This document shows, in pieces, positions 7,771 through 14,923 of a DNA stretch of 33,684 nt. Below the pieces are notes generated by a model that did not search any database, was not told the DNA's origin, and saw only the letters and a list, made by a program, of their open reading frames with translations. Origin of the DNA: Terriglobia bacterium. Its GTDB lineage: Bacteria; Acidobacteriota; Terriglobia; Terriglobales; Acidobacteriaceae. A program made the translations under genes and the position numbers. The stretch lies in NCBI GenBank assembly GCA_020073465.1, contig JAIQFC010000041.1, positions 1-33,684 on the forward strand, in the 5' to 3' direction. Each line of letters begins with the position of its first letter. Position 1 is the first letter of the stretch.

Positions 7771-7847
7771 GCCCCTTCGGGGCTTCCTCGGCGGACTGCC
7801 TACCCACGGCTCACGCCGTGGGCTGCATTCTTACGCCGCTTCGCGGC
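7771..7847. repeat. Tandem hairpin repeat (three stem-loops)
   Basis: Three perfect stem-loops lie in a row: GCCCC TTC GGGGC (7771-7783), CCCACGGC TCAC GCCGTGGG (7803-7822) and GCCGC TTC GCGGC (7835-7847). They occupy the gap between the HlyD-type gene and the TPR gene and might weaken read-through, but without T-runs they are better called repeats. Confidence 0.6.
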
Positions 7848-7906
7848 TCACGTGATTGCTGCGATTTCAATCTGATGAGGCGATGTAATACGCAATTATG
7901 CATGGG

Positions 7907-9151
7907 CTAAGGCACCACCTTCACCGGGGCGCCGTCGTAGAGAGGCTTGGAGTCCTGGGCGGACAGCGCGAGGACGGCTTTCTCTTTCAAGCCGGAAGCG
8001 ATCTCGACGGAGGTGAGATTCTGCAACGCGATTTCGACTTCCCGACGCTTCAACTTGTTGTCGACAAGTTCGTAGACGTAGGGCTTGGTGTCATCGATGC
8101 GAATCGCATCGCGCTGCACCGTGAGAACGCTGTTGTGTTCGGCAGTCGTGATGGTGACGCTGACGTTGATGTTGGGGAGCAGGCGGAGATCCCGGTTGTC
8201 GACTTTGCAGGTGGCTTCGCCTACATTTCTGGCTCCGCGCAGACGGACGGTCGACGGGACGGAGTTGACGGTTGCATTCCAGATGCGCCCGGGGACCGCG
8301 TCCCATGTGATTTCAGTCTTCTGTCCCGGAGCGAGTCGGCCTATGTCTGGCTCGTCGATGAAGGCTCGGACCAGCACCTGGGAAAGGTCGGCTTCCTGCA
8401 GAAGCAAGTCGCCGGCTTGCACGAAGGCTCCTTGCTTGACAGGGACTGAGTAGACGGTACCGTCGAAGGGGGCGCGAATGTTGGAATGCAGGAGCGCATC
8501 CTGGGCGGCGTCGTAGGCCGCCCGGGCTTCGGCGCCCTGGGCCTGGACTTTGGCGGCCTCGGGTTGAGAGTAGCGGGCCTTCTTTTTTTGCTCGAGCAAG
8601 GTGACGTCGGCCTGCGCCCGCTGGAGAGCGTCTTCGGCCTGTTTGACCTCACCGGCAGAGGCGGCGCCTTGCTGCTGGAGCCGGCGCAGGGAATCGAGAC
8701 TGCGCCGGGCGACGTCGAGGGCACTGTGCGCCTTCGTGAGCTGGGCATCGAGGGTGAGGACTTCCTCGCGCGTGCCTCCGGTTGTCAGAGCGCTCTGGTC
8801 GGCTGCGGCGGCGGTGATCTGCGAGTGAGCGCGTGCGGCCTGGGAGCGAATGTCGGCGTCATCGAGCTGTAGAAGAAGCTGGCCCTTGTGGACGTGCTCC
8901 CCTTCTTTGACGAGGAGGCGCTTGACGGTCGTGGCGATGGGAGCGTGCGCCTCGAAGTTCAGCACCGGCTCGATCTTTCCGTTGGTCGTGACCAGGCTGC
9001 GGATGGGAGTGCGTTCGACCGTGGTAGTACGGACACGGAGTGTCCCCTTACCGGAGAAAATGGGAAACAGAGCGGCGGCCACAATGACCCCGGCTGCGAC
9101 CCAAGTCCAGCGCTTGCGGGGCTGTCCGCCCGAATTGTGATTCGAGGCCAA
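7907..9151 (-). CDS. HlyD/RND-type membrane fusion protein (periplasmic adaptor)
   Basis: A 414-residue protein with one N-terminal membrane anchor at about residues 15-33 (WTWVAAGVIVAAALFPIF), then the barrel-sandwich/lipoyl half-motif (VKEGEHVHKGQLLLQLDDAD), a long alpha-helical hairpin (about 95-215), the second lipoyl half-motif (IRAPFDGTVYSVPVKQGAFV), a beta-barrel domain and a C-terminal membrane-proximal domain. Adaptors of this type join an inner-membrane pump (ABC or RND) to a TolC channel. No pump gene lies next to it here; a TolC-like gene lies at 1-1264. The start is an inferred TTG at 9151, because the upstream AAAAAGG is the only ribosome-site-like run and the frame has no ATG before the anchor. 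Substrate unknown. Confidence 0.85.
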   Translation of the reverse strand: MASNHNSGGQPRKRWTWVAAGVIVAAALFPIFSGKGTLRVRTTTVERTPIRSLVTTNGKIEPVLNFEAHAPIATTVKRLLVKEGEHVHKGQLLLQLDDADIRSQAARAHSQITAAAADQSALTTGGTREEVLTLDAQLTKAHSALDVARRSLDSLRRLQQQGAASAGEVKQAEDALQRAQADVTLLEQKKKARYSQPEAAKVQAQGAEARAAYDAAQDALLHSNIRAPFDGTVYSVPVKQGAFVQAGDLLLQEADLSQVLVRAFIDEPDIGRLAPGQKTEITWDAVPGRIWNATVNSVPSTVRLRGARNVGEATCKVDNRDLRLLPNINVSVTITTAEHNSVLTVQRDAIRIDDTKPYVYELVDNKLKRREVEIALQNLTSVEIASGLKEKAVLALSAQDSKPLYDGAPVKVVP

Positions 9152-9334
9152 ACCTTTTTCTTTCAGGGTGCGGCAGGAATAACTGTAAGTAACAATTTAC
9201 CACCCCGGAGCCTGGGGGATGAATAGGAACTGCCACACGCCGGTGTTTTGTTAGATGCGTGGAACGGCGCTGGGGCCGCAAGCCAGAATTCTGGACAGAG
9301 CCTGGCTTGTCGCGAGGCATTCGCCGGCAACCGC

Positions 9335-9340
9335 TACAAT
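9335..9340 (+). promoter_or_regulatory. Candidate -10 box for a leaderless queF transcript
   Basis: TACAAT ends six bases before the queF ATG, so transcription would start at or next to the A of the start codon. No Shine-Dalgarno site is present and no good -35 box lies at 16-18 bases; the nearest TTGTCG is 22 bases away. The call is tentative. Confidence 0.4.
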
Positions 9341-9346
9341 ATCGCC

Positions 9347-9754
9347 ATGGCCAAACCCCGCTATACCCCTGAACATGCCGCGGCCGGTCTGGATGCGAAG
9401 TTTCCGGAGATCGAAACGTGGCCGAACCAGTTTCCAGGTTACGAGATTGTGATCGATGATCCGGAGTTCACGTCGGTGTGCCCCAAGACCGGGCTGCCGG
9501 ATTTCGGAGTGCTGACGATTCGCTACATGCCGGACCGGCGCTGCCTCGAACTGAAATCGCTGAAGGAGTATCTGCACCGCTACCGCAATCTGGGTATCTT
9601 TCAGGAGAACATCGTCAACTGCGTGTTGCGCGATGTCGTCCGGTGGGCGAAGCCGGTGTGGGCGGAGGTGAAAGGGGACTTCCGGCCGCGTGGCGGGATT
9701 TCGACGACGGTGGTGGCACGCTGGCCGAGGGCGAAGGGCGGCAAGCGAGGCTAG
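9347..9754 (+). CDS. queF: NADPH-dependent 7-cyano-7-deazaguanine (preQ0) reductase
   Basis: A 135-residue unimodular QueF of the tunneling fold. It reduces the nitrile of preQ0 to the amine preQ1, the last free-base step before tRNA-guanine transglycosylation in queuosine synthesis; it is cytosolic and uses NADPH. Diagnostic motifs: EFTSVCPKTGLPDFG with Cys45 as the thioimide-forming nucleophile and Asp52 as proton donor, LELKSLKEYL (NADPH/QueF signature), and FQENIVNCVLRDV. The length matches the short (YkvM-like) subfamily. The start at ATG 9347 is favoured over an upstream in-frame codon at 9248 because MAKPRYTPEH matches the family N-terminus. No other queuosine genes are in the window. 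Confidence 0.95.
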   Translation: MAKPRYTPEHAAAGLDAKFPEIETWPNQFPGYEIVIDDPEFTSVCPKTGLPDFGVLTIRYMPDRRCLELKSLKEYLHRYRNLGIFQENIVNCVLRDVVRWAKPVWAEVKGDFRPRGGISTTVVARWPRAKGGKRG

Positions 9755-9776
9755 GTTCATAAATTGGGTTGGGAAG

Positions 9777-9836
9777 GGCACGGCTTCCAGCCGTGCCGTC
9801 TGAGGCCCAAAAAACGGGCTTCAGCCCCTGGGGTTA
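9777..9836. repeat. Intergenic hairpin repeat, copy 1
   Basis: The perfect stem GGCACGGCT / AGCCGTGCC (loop TCC, 9777-9797) is followed by a CCCAAAAAA run and a second small stem GGGCT TC AGCCC. A diverged copy with the same order (GGCACGGCTTCAGCCG, CTAAAAAAA, GGCTTTAGCCCCTGAGGG) lies at 32895-32957. Confidence 0.7.
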
Positions 9837-9914
9837 TTCAGGGACATGCTTTCCTAAAATTCATTTGGATGGTTTCTGGAGCTAGGCAGATTTCTTGGGG
9901 AGGTTTCCGTCAAA

Positions 9915-10295
9915 GTGAAGCGAGAGCGTCCCAAGCTGCCCAAGATCTCCGAAGAGATGAAGGCGTGGTCGGCGGCGCTGGCAGCGGAGGTTGCCGGCTG
10001 GCCGCAAGTCACCACGCGGGTCTTCTTTGGCTTCAATGCGCTGTATCGTGGTGACCGAATCTTTGCCGTGCTTCCGCGCACGCGTGCGATGGAAACGCCA
10101 AACTCGCTCGCCTTCAAACTGGAATCCCCGACCGTGCGAGTACGTGTGCAGCTTGAGCACAACGCCCGCGTGGGCTCAACCCAGATGCAGAAGGCGCGCT
10201 GGGTCACTTTCGAGATCAACGGGGATGCCGATTTGCGCGATGCGCTGGAATGGCTGGGGCGGGCGTACGAGGCCGGTAAGAAGAGCTTGCGCTAA
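9915..10295 (+). CDS. Small conserved-looking soluble protein of unknown function (126 aa)
   Basis: I do not recognise the family with confidence. The proposed start is GTG 9915, with GGGGAGG about 11 bases upstream. The protein is basic at the N-terminus and then shows an alpha/beta pattern: a helix (EEMKAWSAALAAEVAGWP), short strands (VTTRVFFGFNALYRGDRIFA), a loop, strands (RVRVQLEHNARV), and a last strand and helix (RWVTFEINGDADLRDALEWL). The order helix, FFGFNALYRGDRIFAVL resembles TfoX/YjbR-like small proteins, but no signature residue allows a call. There is no signal peptide or membrane segment. The G+C content matches its neighbours. It stands between queF and the TetR promoter. Confidence 0.6.
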   Translation: MKRERPKLPKISEEMKAWSAALAAEVAGWPQVTTRVFFGFNALYRGDRIFAVLPRTRAMETPNSLAFKLESPTVRVRVQLEHNARVGSTQMQKARWVTFEINGDADLRDALEWLGRAYEAGKKSLR

Positions 10296-10385
10296 AGCCA
10301 CGTCATCGATCTTCTACGACCAAGATGCTGGTGAGAACTGCAAGCACCGGCCAAAACCCCGTCGGGGAGTTGTCCCGGAGCCCAC

Positions 10386-10414
10386 TTGTGATTTGAATCA
10401 CGCCCGGGTATACT
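10386..10414 (+). promoter_or_regulatory. Sigma-70-type promoter of the TetR-headed locus
   Basis: TTGTGA (10386-10391), a 17-base spacer, and TATACT (10409-10414). The predicted start at about 10421 falls inside the palindrome at 10418-10435, so a protein bound there would block initiation. Confidence 0.6.
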
Positions 10415-10417
10415 TTG

Positions 10418-10435
10418 TTCGAACGAACGTTCGAA
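10418..10435 (+). promoter_or_regulatory. Palindromic operator, probable TetR autoregulatory site
   Basis: TTCGAACGAACGTTCGAA contains the perfect 10-base palindrome CGAACGTTCG (10424-10433) and two TTCGAA palindromes 12 bases apart. It overlaps the predicted transcription start just before a TetR gene, the usual place for an autorepressor site. No second copy was seen before the downstream catabolic genes. Confidence 0.55.
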
Positions 10436-10453
10436 TTAGCCTCGTTCCGGACC

Positions 10454-11128
10454 ATGGGGAGTCCTTCTACGGCAACGCGAATTTCGGGACGGCGGCAGCG
10501 GTCTTCGTCTGGCCATACTCCTGTGCCGGCGACGCGGTTTGACCGGCGGCTGAAAGAAATCCTCGCCCACGCTACCGACGTTTTCTGCAAGAAGGGCTAC
10601 GAGGGCGCTTCGATGCGCGATCTGTCGCGGGCGAGCGGGATGTCGTTGGCGGGGATGTATTACTACTTCGAATCCAAAGAGCGCCTGCTGTTCCTCATCC
10701 AGAAACATACGTTCTCGACGATCGTACAACGCTTGAAGGCGCGACTTGAGGGTGTAGACGACGCCGAGCAGCGGGTACGCATCTTCATTCTGAATCACCT
10801 GGAATATTTCCTCGCCAACCAGCAGGCGATGAAGGTGCTTTCCCACGAGGCGGAGGTGCTGAAGAATGGTTTCGCCTCGGAGTTGGCGGCGATCAAGCGC
10901 GAGTACTACCGGATTTGTGTGGGCCTGCTCGATGATCTGAAGGGGGAGCGCGATCTGCAGTTCACCACACGGATTGCTGTGCTCAGCCTGTTCGGGATGA
11001 TGAACTGGATTTACACGTGGCACAATCCGCGGGTCGATGCGGACGCGGACGCGATAGCGCGCGAGATGGGTGACATTTTCCTGCGTGGCGTGATGACTGG
11101 CGGAAAGAGCCGCCGGGACGGGCGCTGA
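10454..11128 (+). CDS. TetR-family transcriptional regulator of the aromatic acyl-CoA locus
   Basis: A TetR/AcrR repressor of 224 residues from ATG 10454. The N-terminal helix-turn-helix is clear (ILAHATDVFCKKGYEGASMR, then DLSRASGMSLAGMYYYFESK), followed by an all-helical ligand domain. The start at 10454 is preferred to an in-frame TTG at 10415, which lies on the -10 box and would be upstream of the predicted transcript. The N-terminal 30 residues are basic and unstructured. The gene heads a co-directional catabolic run and has its own palindrome at 10418-10435. Relatives next to acyl-CoA genes usually respond to acyl-CoA esters, so an aromatic CoA thioester is a reasonable guess for the inducer. 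Confidence 0.85.
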   Translation: MGSPSTATRISGRRQRSSSGHTPVPATRFDRRLKEILAHATDVFCKKGYEGASMRDLSRASGMSLAGMYYYFESKERLLFLIQKHTFSTIVQRLKARLEGVDDAEQRVRIFILNHLEYFLANQQAMKVLSHEAEVLKNGFASELAAIKREYYRICVGLLDDLKGERDLQFTTRIAVLSLFGMMNWIYTWHNPRVDADADAIAREMGDIFLRGVMTGGKSRRDGR

Positions 11129-11158
11129 GGCGGGCTCGGTGCGAGGGAGAGGAGCCCG

Positions 11159-11185
11159 AGATTCCTCGCTGCGCTCGGAATGACA
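11159..11185. repeat. Short palindromic intergenic repeat, copy 1
   Basis: AGATTCCTCGCTGCGCTCGG continuing into AATGACA; ATTCC and GGAAT are the inverted ends. A near-identical copy (one changed triplet in the loop) lies at 16654-16680. Both sit in short gaps between operon genes. Confidence 0.65.
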
Positions 11186-11224
11186 ACGGGTTTAGGTTTG
11201 CGGAATAAATAAGGAGCTACGAAT

Positions 11225-12046
11225 ATGGCAACAACCATGCAGCCGTCGACCGGCGAAACCACGAAGCAACTTATCAACTACCGCACGGATGGCGGTGTGG
11301 CCGTCATCGAGATGTTCGATCCGCCGGCGAATACCTATACCTACGAAATGAACCAGCAGCTGGATGAGGCCATCCTGAAGGCGCGCATGGACAATGACGT
11401 GTACGTCATCGTGCTGACGGGATCGGGGGACAAGTTCTTCTCCGCCGGCGCGAACATCAAGATGCTGGCCAGCGTCGATCCGACATTCAAGTATTACTTC
11501 TGCCTGCACGCCAACGAGACGCTCCTGCGGCTGGAGCACACGCCGAAGCTGGTGATTGCAGCCATCAATGGGCACTGCGTGGGCGGCGGGCTGGAGATCG
11601 CGATGGCAGCCGACATCCGCATCGCGCGCAAGGAAGCCGGCAAGATTGGCCTGCCGGAAGTGAACCTGGGAGTGTTGCCGGGCACGGGCGGAACGCAGCG
11701 GCTGTCGCGGATGGTGGGGAAGAGCAAGGCCATTGAGCTGATGGTCACCGGGAATACGTTCTCGTTCGAAGAGGCGCAGGAGTTGGGTATCGTCAACGAC
11801 ATTTTCGAGAAGGACGGCTTCATGGAGAACATCATGGAGTACGCCAAGCAGTTCTGCCCGCCGAACAAGGCGTCCAAGGCCGTGGGACGCATCAAGCGCG
11901 CGGTGCAGACGGGATGGGAGATTCCCATGGAGTCGGCGCTGGCGGTGGAGCGCGAGAACCAGCAGTTGCTGTTCCAGAGTGAAGATGCGAAGGAAGGGCT
12001 GGCGGCCTACGTGGAGAAGCGGCCGGCGGTGTTCAAGGCGAAATAG
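11225..12046 (+). CDS. Enoyl-CoA hydratase/isomerase family protein, first copy
   Basis: A 273-residue crotonase-fold enzyme. The oxyanion-hole segments are FFSAGANIKML (residues 71-81) and NGHCVGGGLEIAMAADI (115-131). Both acid/base glutamates of true hydratases are present: Glu124 (GGGLE) and Glu145 (LPEVNLGVLPGTGGTQRL). It should act on a CoA thioester, adding water to or hydrolysing an unsaturated acyl-CoA. Given the BoxB-like and HCR-like genes downstream, an aromatic or ring-derived CoA ester is the likely substrate. BoxC of the aerobic benzoyl-CoA pathway is much larger (about 550 residues), so this is not a standard BoxC. GGAG at 11211-11214 precedes the start. Confidence 0.87.
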   Translation: MATTMQPSTGETTKQLINYRTDGGVAVIEMFDPPANTYTYEMNQQLDEAILKARMDNDVYVIVLTGSGDKFFSAGANIKMLASVDPTFKYYFCLHANETLLRLEHTPKLVIAAINGHCVGGGLEIAMAADIRIARKEAGKIGLPEVNLGVLPGTGGTQRLSRMVGKSKAIELMVTGNTFSFEEAQELGIVNDIFEKDGFMENIMEYAKQFCPPNKASKAVGRIKRAVQTGWEIPMESALAVERENQQLLFQSEDAKEGLAAYVEKRPAVFKAK

Positions 12047-12049
12047 CTC

Positions 12050-12076
12050 GTGTGGGGACGGGCGCCTCGCCCGTCC
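12050..12076 (+). repeat. REP hairpin, family 2, between hydratase and aldehyde dehydrogenase genes
   Basis: GTGTGGGGAC leads into a perfect 9-bp stem, GGACGGGCG / CGCCCGTCC, around CCT. The same stem in reverse orientation occurs at 19415-19436 inside the FAD-subunit gene. The GTGTGGGG lead is shared with family 1. Confidence 0.75.
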
Positions 12077-12078
12077 AT

Positions 12079-12100
12079 GCCGAGCGAAGCTCGGCTTTTT
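12079..12100 (+). terminator. Intrinsic-terminator-like hairpin inside the operon
   Basis: GCCGAGC (12079-12085), loop GAA, GCTCGGC (12089-12095), then TTTTT (12096-12100). The stem plus T-run is a proper terminator layout. It lies between the first hydratase and the dehydrogenase and could uncouple them or reduce downstream expression. Confidence 0.6.
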
Positions 12101-12115
12101 CGGTGAGGACCAAGA

Positions 12116-13582
12116 ATGCTTGCTGCTACGAAAGTGAAGATTGTACCCGGACGCCTATTGATCGACGGCCAGTGGGTCGATGGTGCGAAGAAATTCGACA
12201 CCATCAACCCAGCCACGGGCGAGGTGCTGACGCAGATCGCTGTGGCGTCGTCGGCAGATGTGGATCGCGCGGTGGCCGCGGCGCGTCGTGCATTTGAAGA
12301 CCGCAATGGCGCCTGGCGCAAGCTCTCTGCCAGTGAGCGCGGGCGGCTCATCTGGAAGCTGTCCGATCTTGTCGAGAAAAACATCGACGAGATGGCGGAG
12401 CTGGAAACGCTCGACAACGGCAAGCCGATTTTCGAATCACGCTACGTCGATATGCCGATGGTGATTGACGTCCTGCGCTACTACGCGGGCTGGGCGACGA
12501 AGATTCACGGCGAGACGGTCAACACGTTCGAGACTGCTTTCACCTACACGCTGCGCGAACCGGTGGGCGTGGTTGGCATGATTGTTCCGTGGAATTTTCC
12601 GTTGCTGCTGGCTTCGTGGAAGCTCGGCCCTGCGCTGGCCTGCGGGAACACGATTGTGTGGAAGCCCGCGAGCCAGACTTCGCTGACCACGCTGCGCTTC
12701 GGGGAACTGGCGGTTGAGGCGGGTGTGCCTGCGGGAGTGCTCAACATCGTGACTGGTCCGGGAGAAGTCGGACGGGCGATGGTGAAGCATCCGGGCATCG
12801 ACAAGATTGCGTTTACGGGATCGACTGAGGTCGGCAAGGAAATCATGCGCGGGGCGGCCGACAGCCTGAAGCGGATCACGCTGGAGCTGGGTGGGAAGTC
12901 GCCGAATATTGTGTTCGCCGATTCCGATATCGACAACGCGGTGAAGGGCGCGATCACCGGAATTTTCTACGGCAAGGGAGAGGTCTGCAACGCGGGATCG
13001 CGGCTGTTTGTCGAGAGCAAGGTGCAGGATGAGTTTCTGGAGAAGCTGGCAGCGCGGGCGGCCAAGATGCGGCCGGCGGATCCGCTGGACCCGAAGACGC
13101 GCATGGGGGCCATCGTCAGCCAGGAACAGATGCAGACGGTGCTGGGCTACATCGAAGCTGGCAAGAAAGAAGGGGCGAAGCTGGTTGCGGGCGGGAACCG
13201 TGTCTCGGTTAACGGCGGCAAGGGATTTTTCGTCGAGCCGACAATCTTTCGAGACGTCCGCAACGATATGAAGATCGCGCGGGAAGAAATTTTCGGGCCA
13301 GTGCTGGCGACTTTGAGCTTTGATGATGTGGATCAGGTCATCGAACTGGCAAACCAGAATGAGTACGGGCTGGCCTCAGCGGTCTGGACGCGCGATGTGA
13401 AGAAGGCGCACATGGTCTCGCGGCGGCTGAAGGCGGGCACCGTGTGGATCAACACCTACGGATTGATGGACGCGTCGTTGCCGTTCGGCGGGTACAAGAG
13501 CAGCGGGTTTGGCAGAGAGTTGGGGGCCCGCGCTTTGGAGCATTACACCGAGACCAAGAGTGTGTGGTTGAACATGGGATAA
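12116..13582 (+). CDS. NAD(P)-dependent aldehyde dehydrogenase
   Basis: A 488-residue member of the ALDH superfamily, full length. Visible landmarks: cofactor-site residues in VPWNFPLLLASWKLGPALA (Asn160) and WKPASQTS (Lys183), the glycine motif FTGSTEVGKEI (234-243), the general base Glu258 in LELGGKSPN, and the nucleophile Cys291 in GKGEVCNAGSR. The C-terminal EEIFGPVL and PFGGYKSSGFGRELG motifs are intact. It oxidises an aldehyde to the acid. In this context a ring-cleavage semialdehyde is plausible, the step BoxD performs in the known aerobic benzoyl-CoA pathway, although this protein looks like an ordinary ALDH and BoxD-like specificity cannot be read from sequence. GAGG at 12105-12108 supports the start. 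Confidence 0.93.
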   Translation: MLAATKVKIVPGRLLIDGQWVDGAKKFDTINPATGEVLTQIAVASSADVDRAVAAARRAFEDRNGAWRKLSASERGRLIWKLSDLVEKNIDEMAELETLDNGKPIFESRYVDMPMVIDVLRYYAGWATKIHGETVNTFETAFTYTLREPVGVVGMIVPWNFPLLLASWKLGPALACGNTIVWKPASQTSLTTLRFGELAVEAGVPAGVLNIVTGPGEVGRAMVKHPGIDKIAFTGSTEVGKEIMRGAADSLKRITLELGGKSPNIVFADSDIDNAVKGAITGIFYGKGEVCNAGSRLFVESKVQDEFLEKLAARAAKMRPADPLDPKTRMGAIVSQEQMQTVLGYIEAGKKEGAKLVAGGNRVSVNGGKGFFVEPTIFRDVRNDMKIAREEIFGPVLATLSFDDVDQVIELANQNEYGLASAVWTRDVKKAHMVSRRLKAGTVWINTYGLMDASLPFGGYKSSGFGRELGARALEHYTETKSVWLNMG

Positions 13583-13689
13583 GGAAGCGTGCCGAACGCG
13601 CGATTCGTGTCTTCGCAAAGAACGCGAGGACTTCGCGCGGCGCGCCCAGGTCCTTCAGCGCCAAAAGCAGGCGCTTCAGGATAACAAGC
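13583..13689. repeat. Second copy of the 5221-5325 repeat core
   Basis: This stretch aligns over about 105 bases with 5221-5325: GGAAGCG, AACGCGCGATT, AAGAACGCGA, CTTCGCGCGG, CGCCCAG, and CAGGAT followed by AACAAG. It fills the gap between the dehydrogenase and the BoxB-like gene. The 11-base inverted ends of the first copy are not seen here. Confidence 0.65.
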
Positions 13690-13702
13690 GGAGAAGGGAA
13701 CT

Positions 13703-14878
13703 ATGCCGGGTAAAGTCGCAAAGATCGGAACCTTCAGTGACTGGATTGGCCTGTTCAACGACTGGCGCAAGGACATTGGCGTCAACACGTCTGACATCGA
13801 GGCCTTTCACTTCGATACCCTCTACGGTGCCATCGATACGGAAGAGATCGAGTTCGGTTCCTACAAGGGGCGGCGCAAGTGGGAAAATCTGCGCCAGATC
13901 CCCACGCAGCAGATGCGTGACGCGCTGATGAACATGATCGTCTACCAGGGCGATACGGAGTTTGCCAGCGTCGAGCAGCAGCGCAATCTGCTGGAAAATG
14001 CGCCGACCGACTGGGATCGACGTGCCATCACACGCGTGATGATCGAGGAGATGCGTCACGGCTGGCAGATGTGCGCGCTGCTGGTCGACCACTTTGGCTA
14101 CTCGGGCAAGGTCGAGGCGCAGAAGATGCTGGAGCGGCGGGCGTTTGAAAACAAGCGCCTGCTGGGCGCGTTCAATGTCGATGTCGACAATTGGATGGAC
14201 TTTTTCACCTACACGGACTTTGTCGATCGCGATGGAAAGTTCCAACTGCAGATGTTGAAGTACTCGGCATTTGCTCCGCTGGGCCGCTCGATGTCGTACA
14301 TGCTGCGGGAAGAAGCATTCCATATGGGGACGGGAAATGACGGGCTGCGGCGGATCGTCGAGGCGGGCGTGATTCCGGGATGGCTCATCCAGAAGTATCT
14401 CAACAAGTGGCTCTCGAGTTCGTATGACCTGTTCGGGACCGATCATTCTTCTTCGGCGCACTGGGCTTATGTGTGGGGTATCAAGGGCCGCTACGATGAG
14501 CCGAAAAACGAGAAGACACCAGACCTTGACGATCTGAACGATTACAACCGGAACCTTTATCGCGAGGAAGTGGCGGGATTGATTGAGCGCTTCAACAGCG
14601 TGCTGAAACCGGGACAGCCTAAGCTGTACGCACCGAATATCAAGTTCAATCGCGCGATCGGACGCTTTGCGGGACAGAAGTTTCACGCCCAGACGGGTGA
14701 GCCGCTGGCCGACCGGGCTTACGAACAGCATTTGCAAGACTACATGCCGACGGTGGCGGACAAGAAGCTGCTGCTGGAGATCATCGAGACCGAGAAGAAG
14801 TGGATCGCCGAAAAGACTGGGGCACGCGATCCGCTGGCGACGATTGGGGAAGTGCGGAAGTCGGCAATTAATTTGTAA
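13703..14878 (+). CDS. BoxB-like di-iron benzoyl-CoA epoxidase subunit
   Basis: A 391-residue relative of BoxB, the di-iron oxygenase that makes 2,3-epoxybenzoyl-CoA from benzoyl-CoA. Conserved blocks are IVYQGDTEFASVEQQRNL, IEEMRHGW, FTYTDFVDRDGKFQLQ, MLREEAFHMGTG and WGIKGRYDE. Candidate iron ligands Glu86, Glu116, His119, Asp175, Glu204 and His207 match those I recall for Azoarcus BoxB (120, 150, 153, 211, 240, 243) with a constant offset of 34, then 36, so all six appear kept. The protein is about 80 residues shorter than classical BoxB, partly at the N-terminus. No BoxA reductase gene lies in the window. GAAGGG before ATG 13703 supports the start. A different CoA-ester substrate cannot be excluded. 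Confidence 0.82.
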   Translation: MPGKVAKIGTFSDWIGLFNDWRKDIGVNTSDIEAFHFDTLYGAIDTEEIEFGSYKGRRKWENLRQIPTQQMRDALMNMIVYQGDTEFASVEQQRNLLENAPTDWDRRAITRVMIEEMRHGWQMCALLVDHFGYSGKVEAQKMLERRAFENKRLLGAFNVDVDNWMDFFTYTDFVDRDGKFQLQMLKYSAFAPLGRSMSYMLREEAFHMGTGNDGLRRIVEAGVIPGWLIQKYLNKWLSSSYDLFGTDHSSSAHWAYVWGIKGRYDEPKNEKTPDLDDLNDYNRNLYREEVAGLIERFNSVLKPGQPKLYAPNIKFNRAIGRFAGQKFHAQTGEPLADRAYEQHLQDYMPTVADKKLLLEIIETEKKWIAEKTGARDPLATIGEVRKSAINL

Positions 14879-14923
14879 ATCAAGGTCTTTCATCATAGAG
14901 GCACCGAGACACAGAGAAAATCA

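Noticed and set aside
6832..7875. 347-residue plus-strand open frame over the TPR gene
   Set aside because: The minus frame shows a signal peptide and regular TPR units; the plus frame is Gly/Ala-rich with no motif and runs into a hairpin repeat.
10415..10454. TTG 10415 as the TetR start codon
   Set aside because: It abuts the -10 box and lies upstream of the predicted transcription start; ATG 10454 fits better.
13676..14896. 406-residue open frame on the minus strand
   Set aside because: It is the complement of the BoxB-like gene. Its product is rich in Arg/His/Leu with no domain, and the plus-strand frame carries clear conserved motifs.
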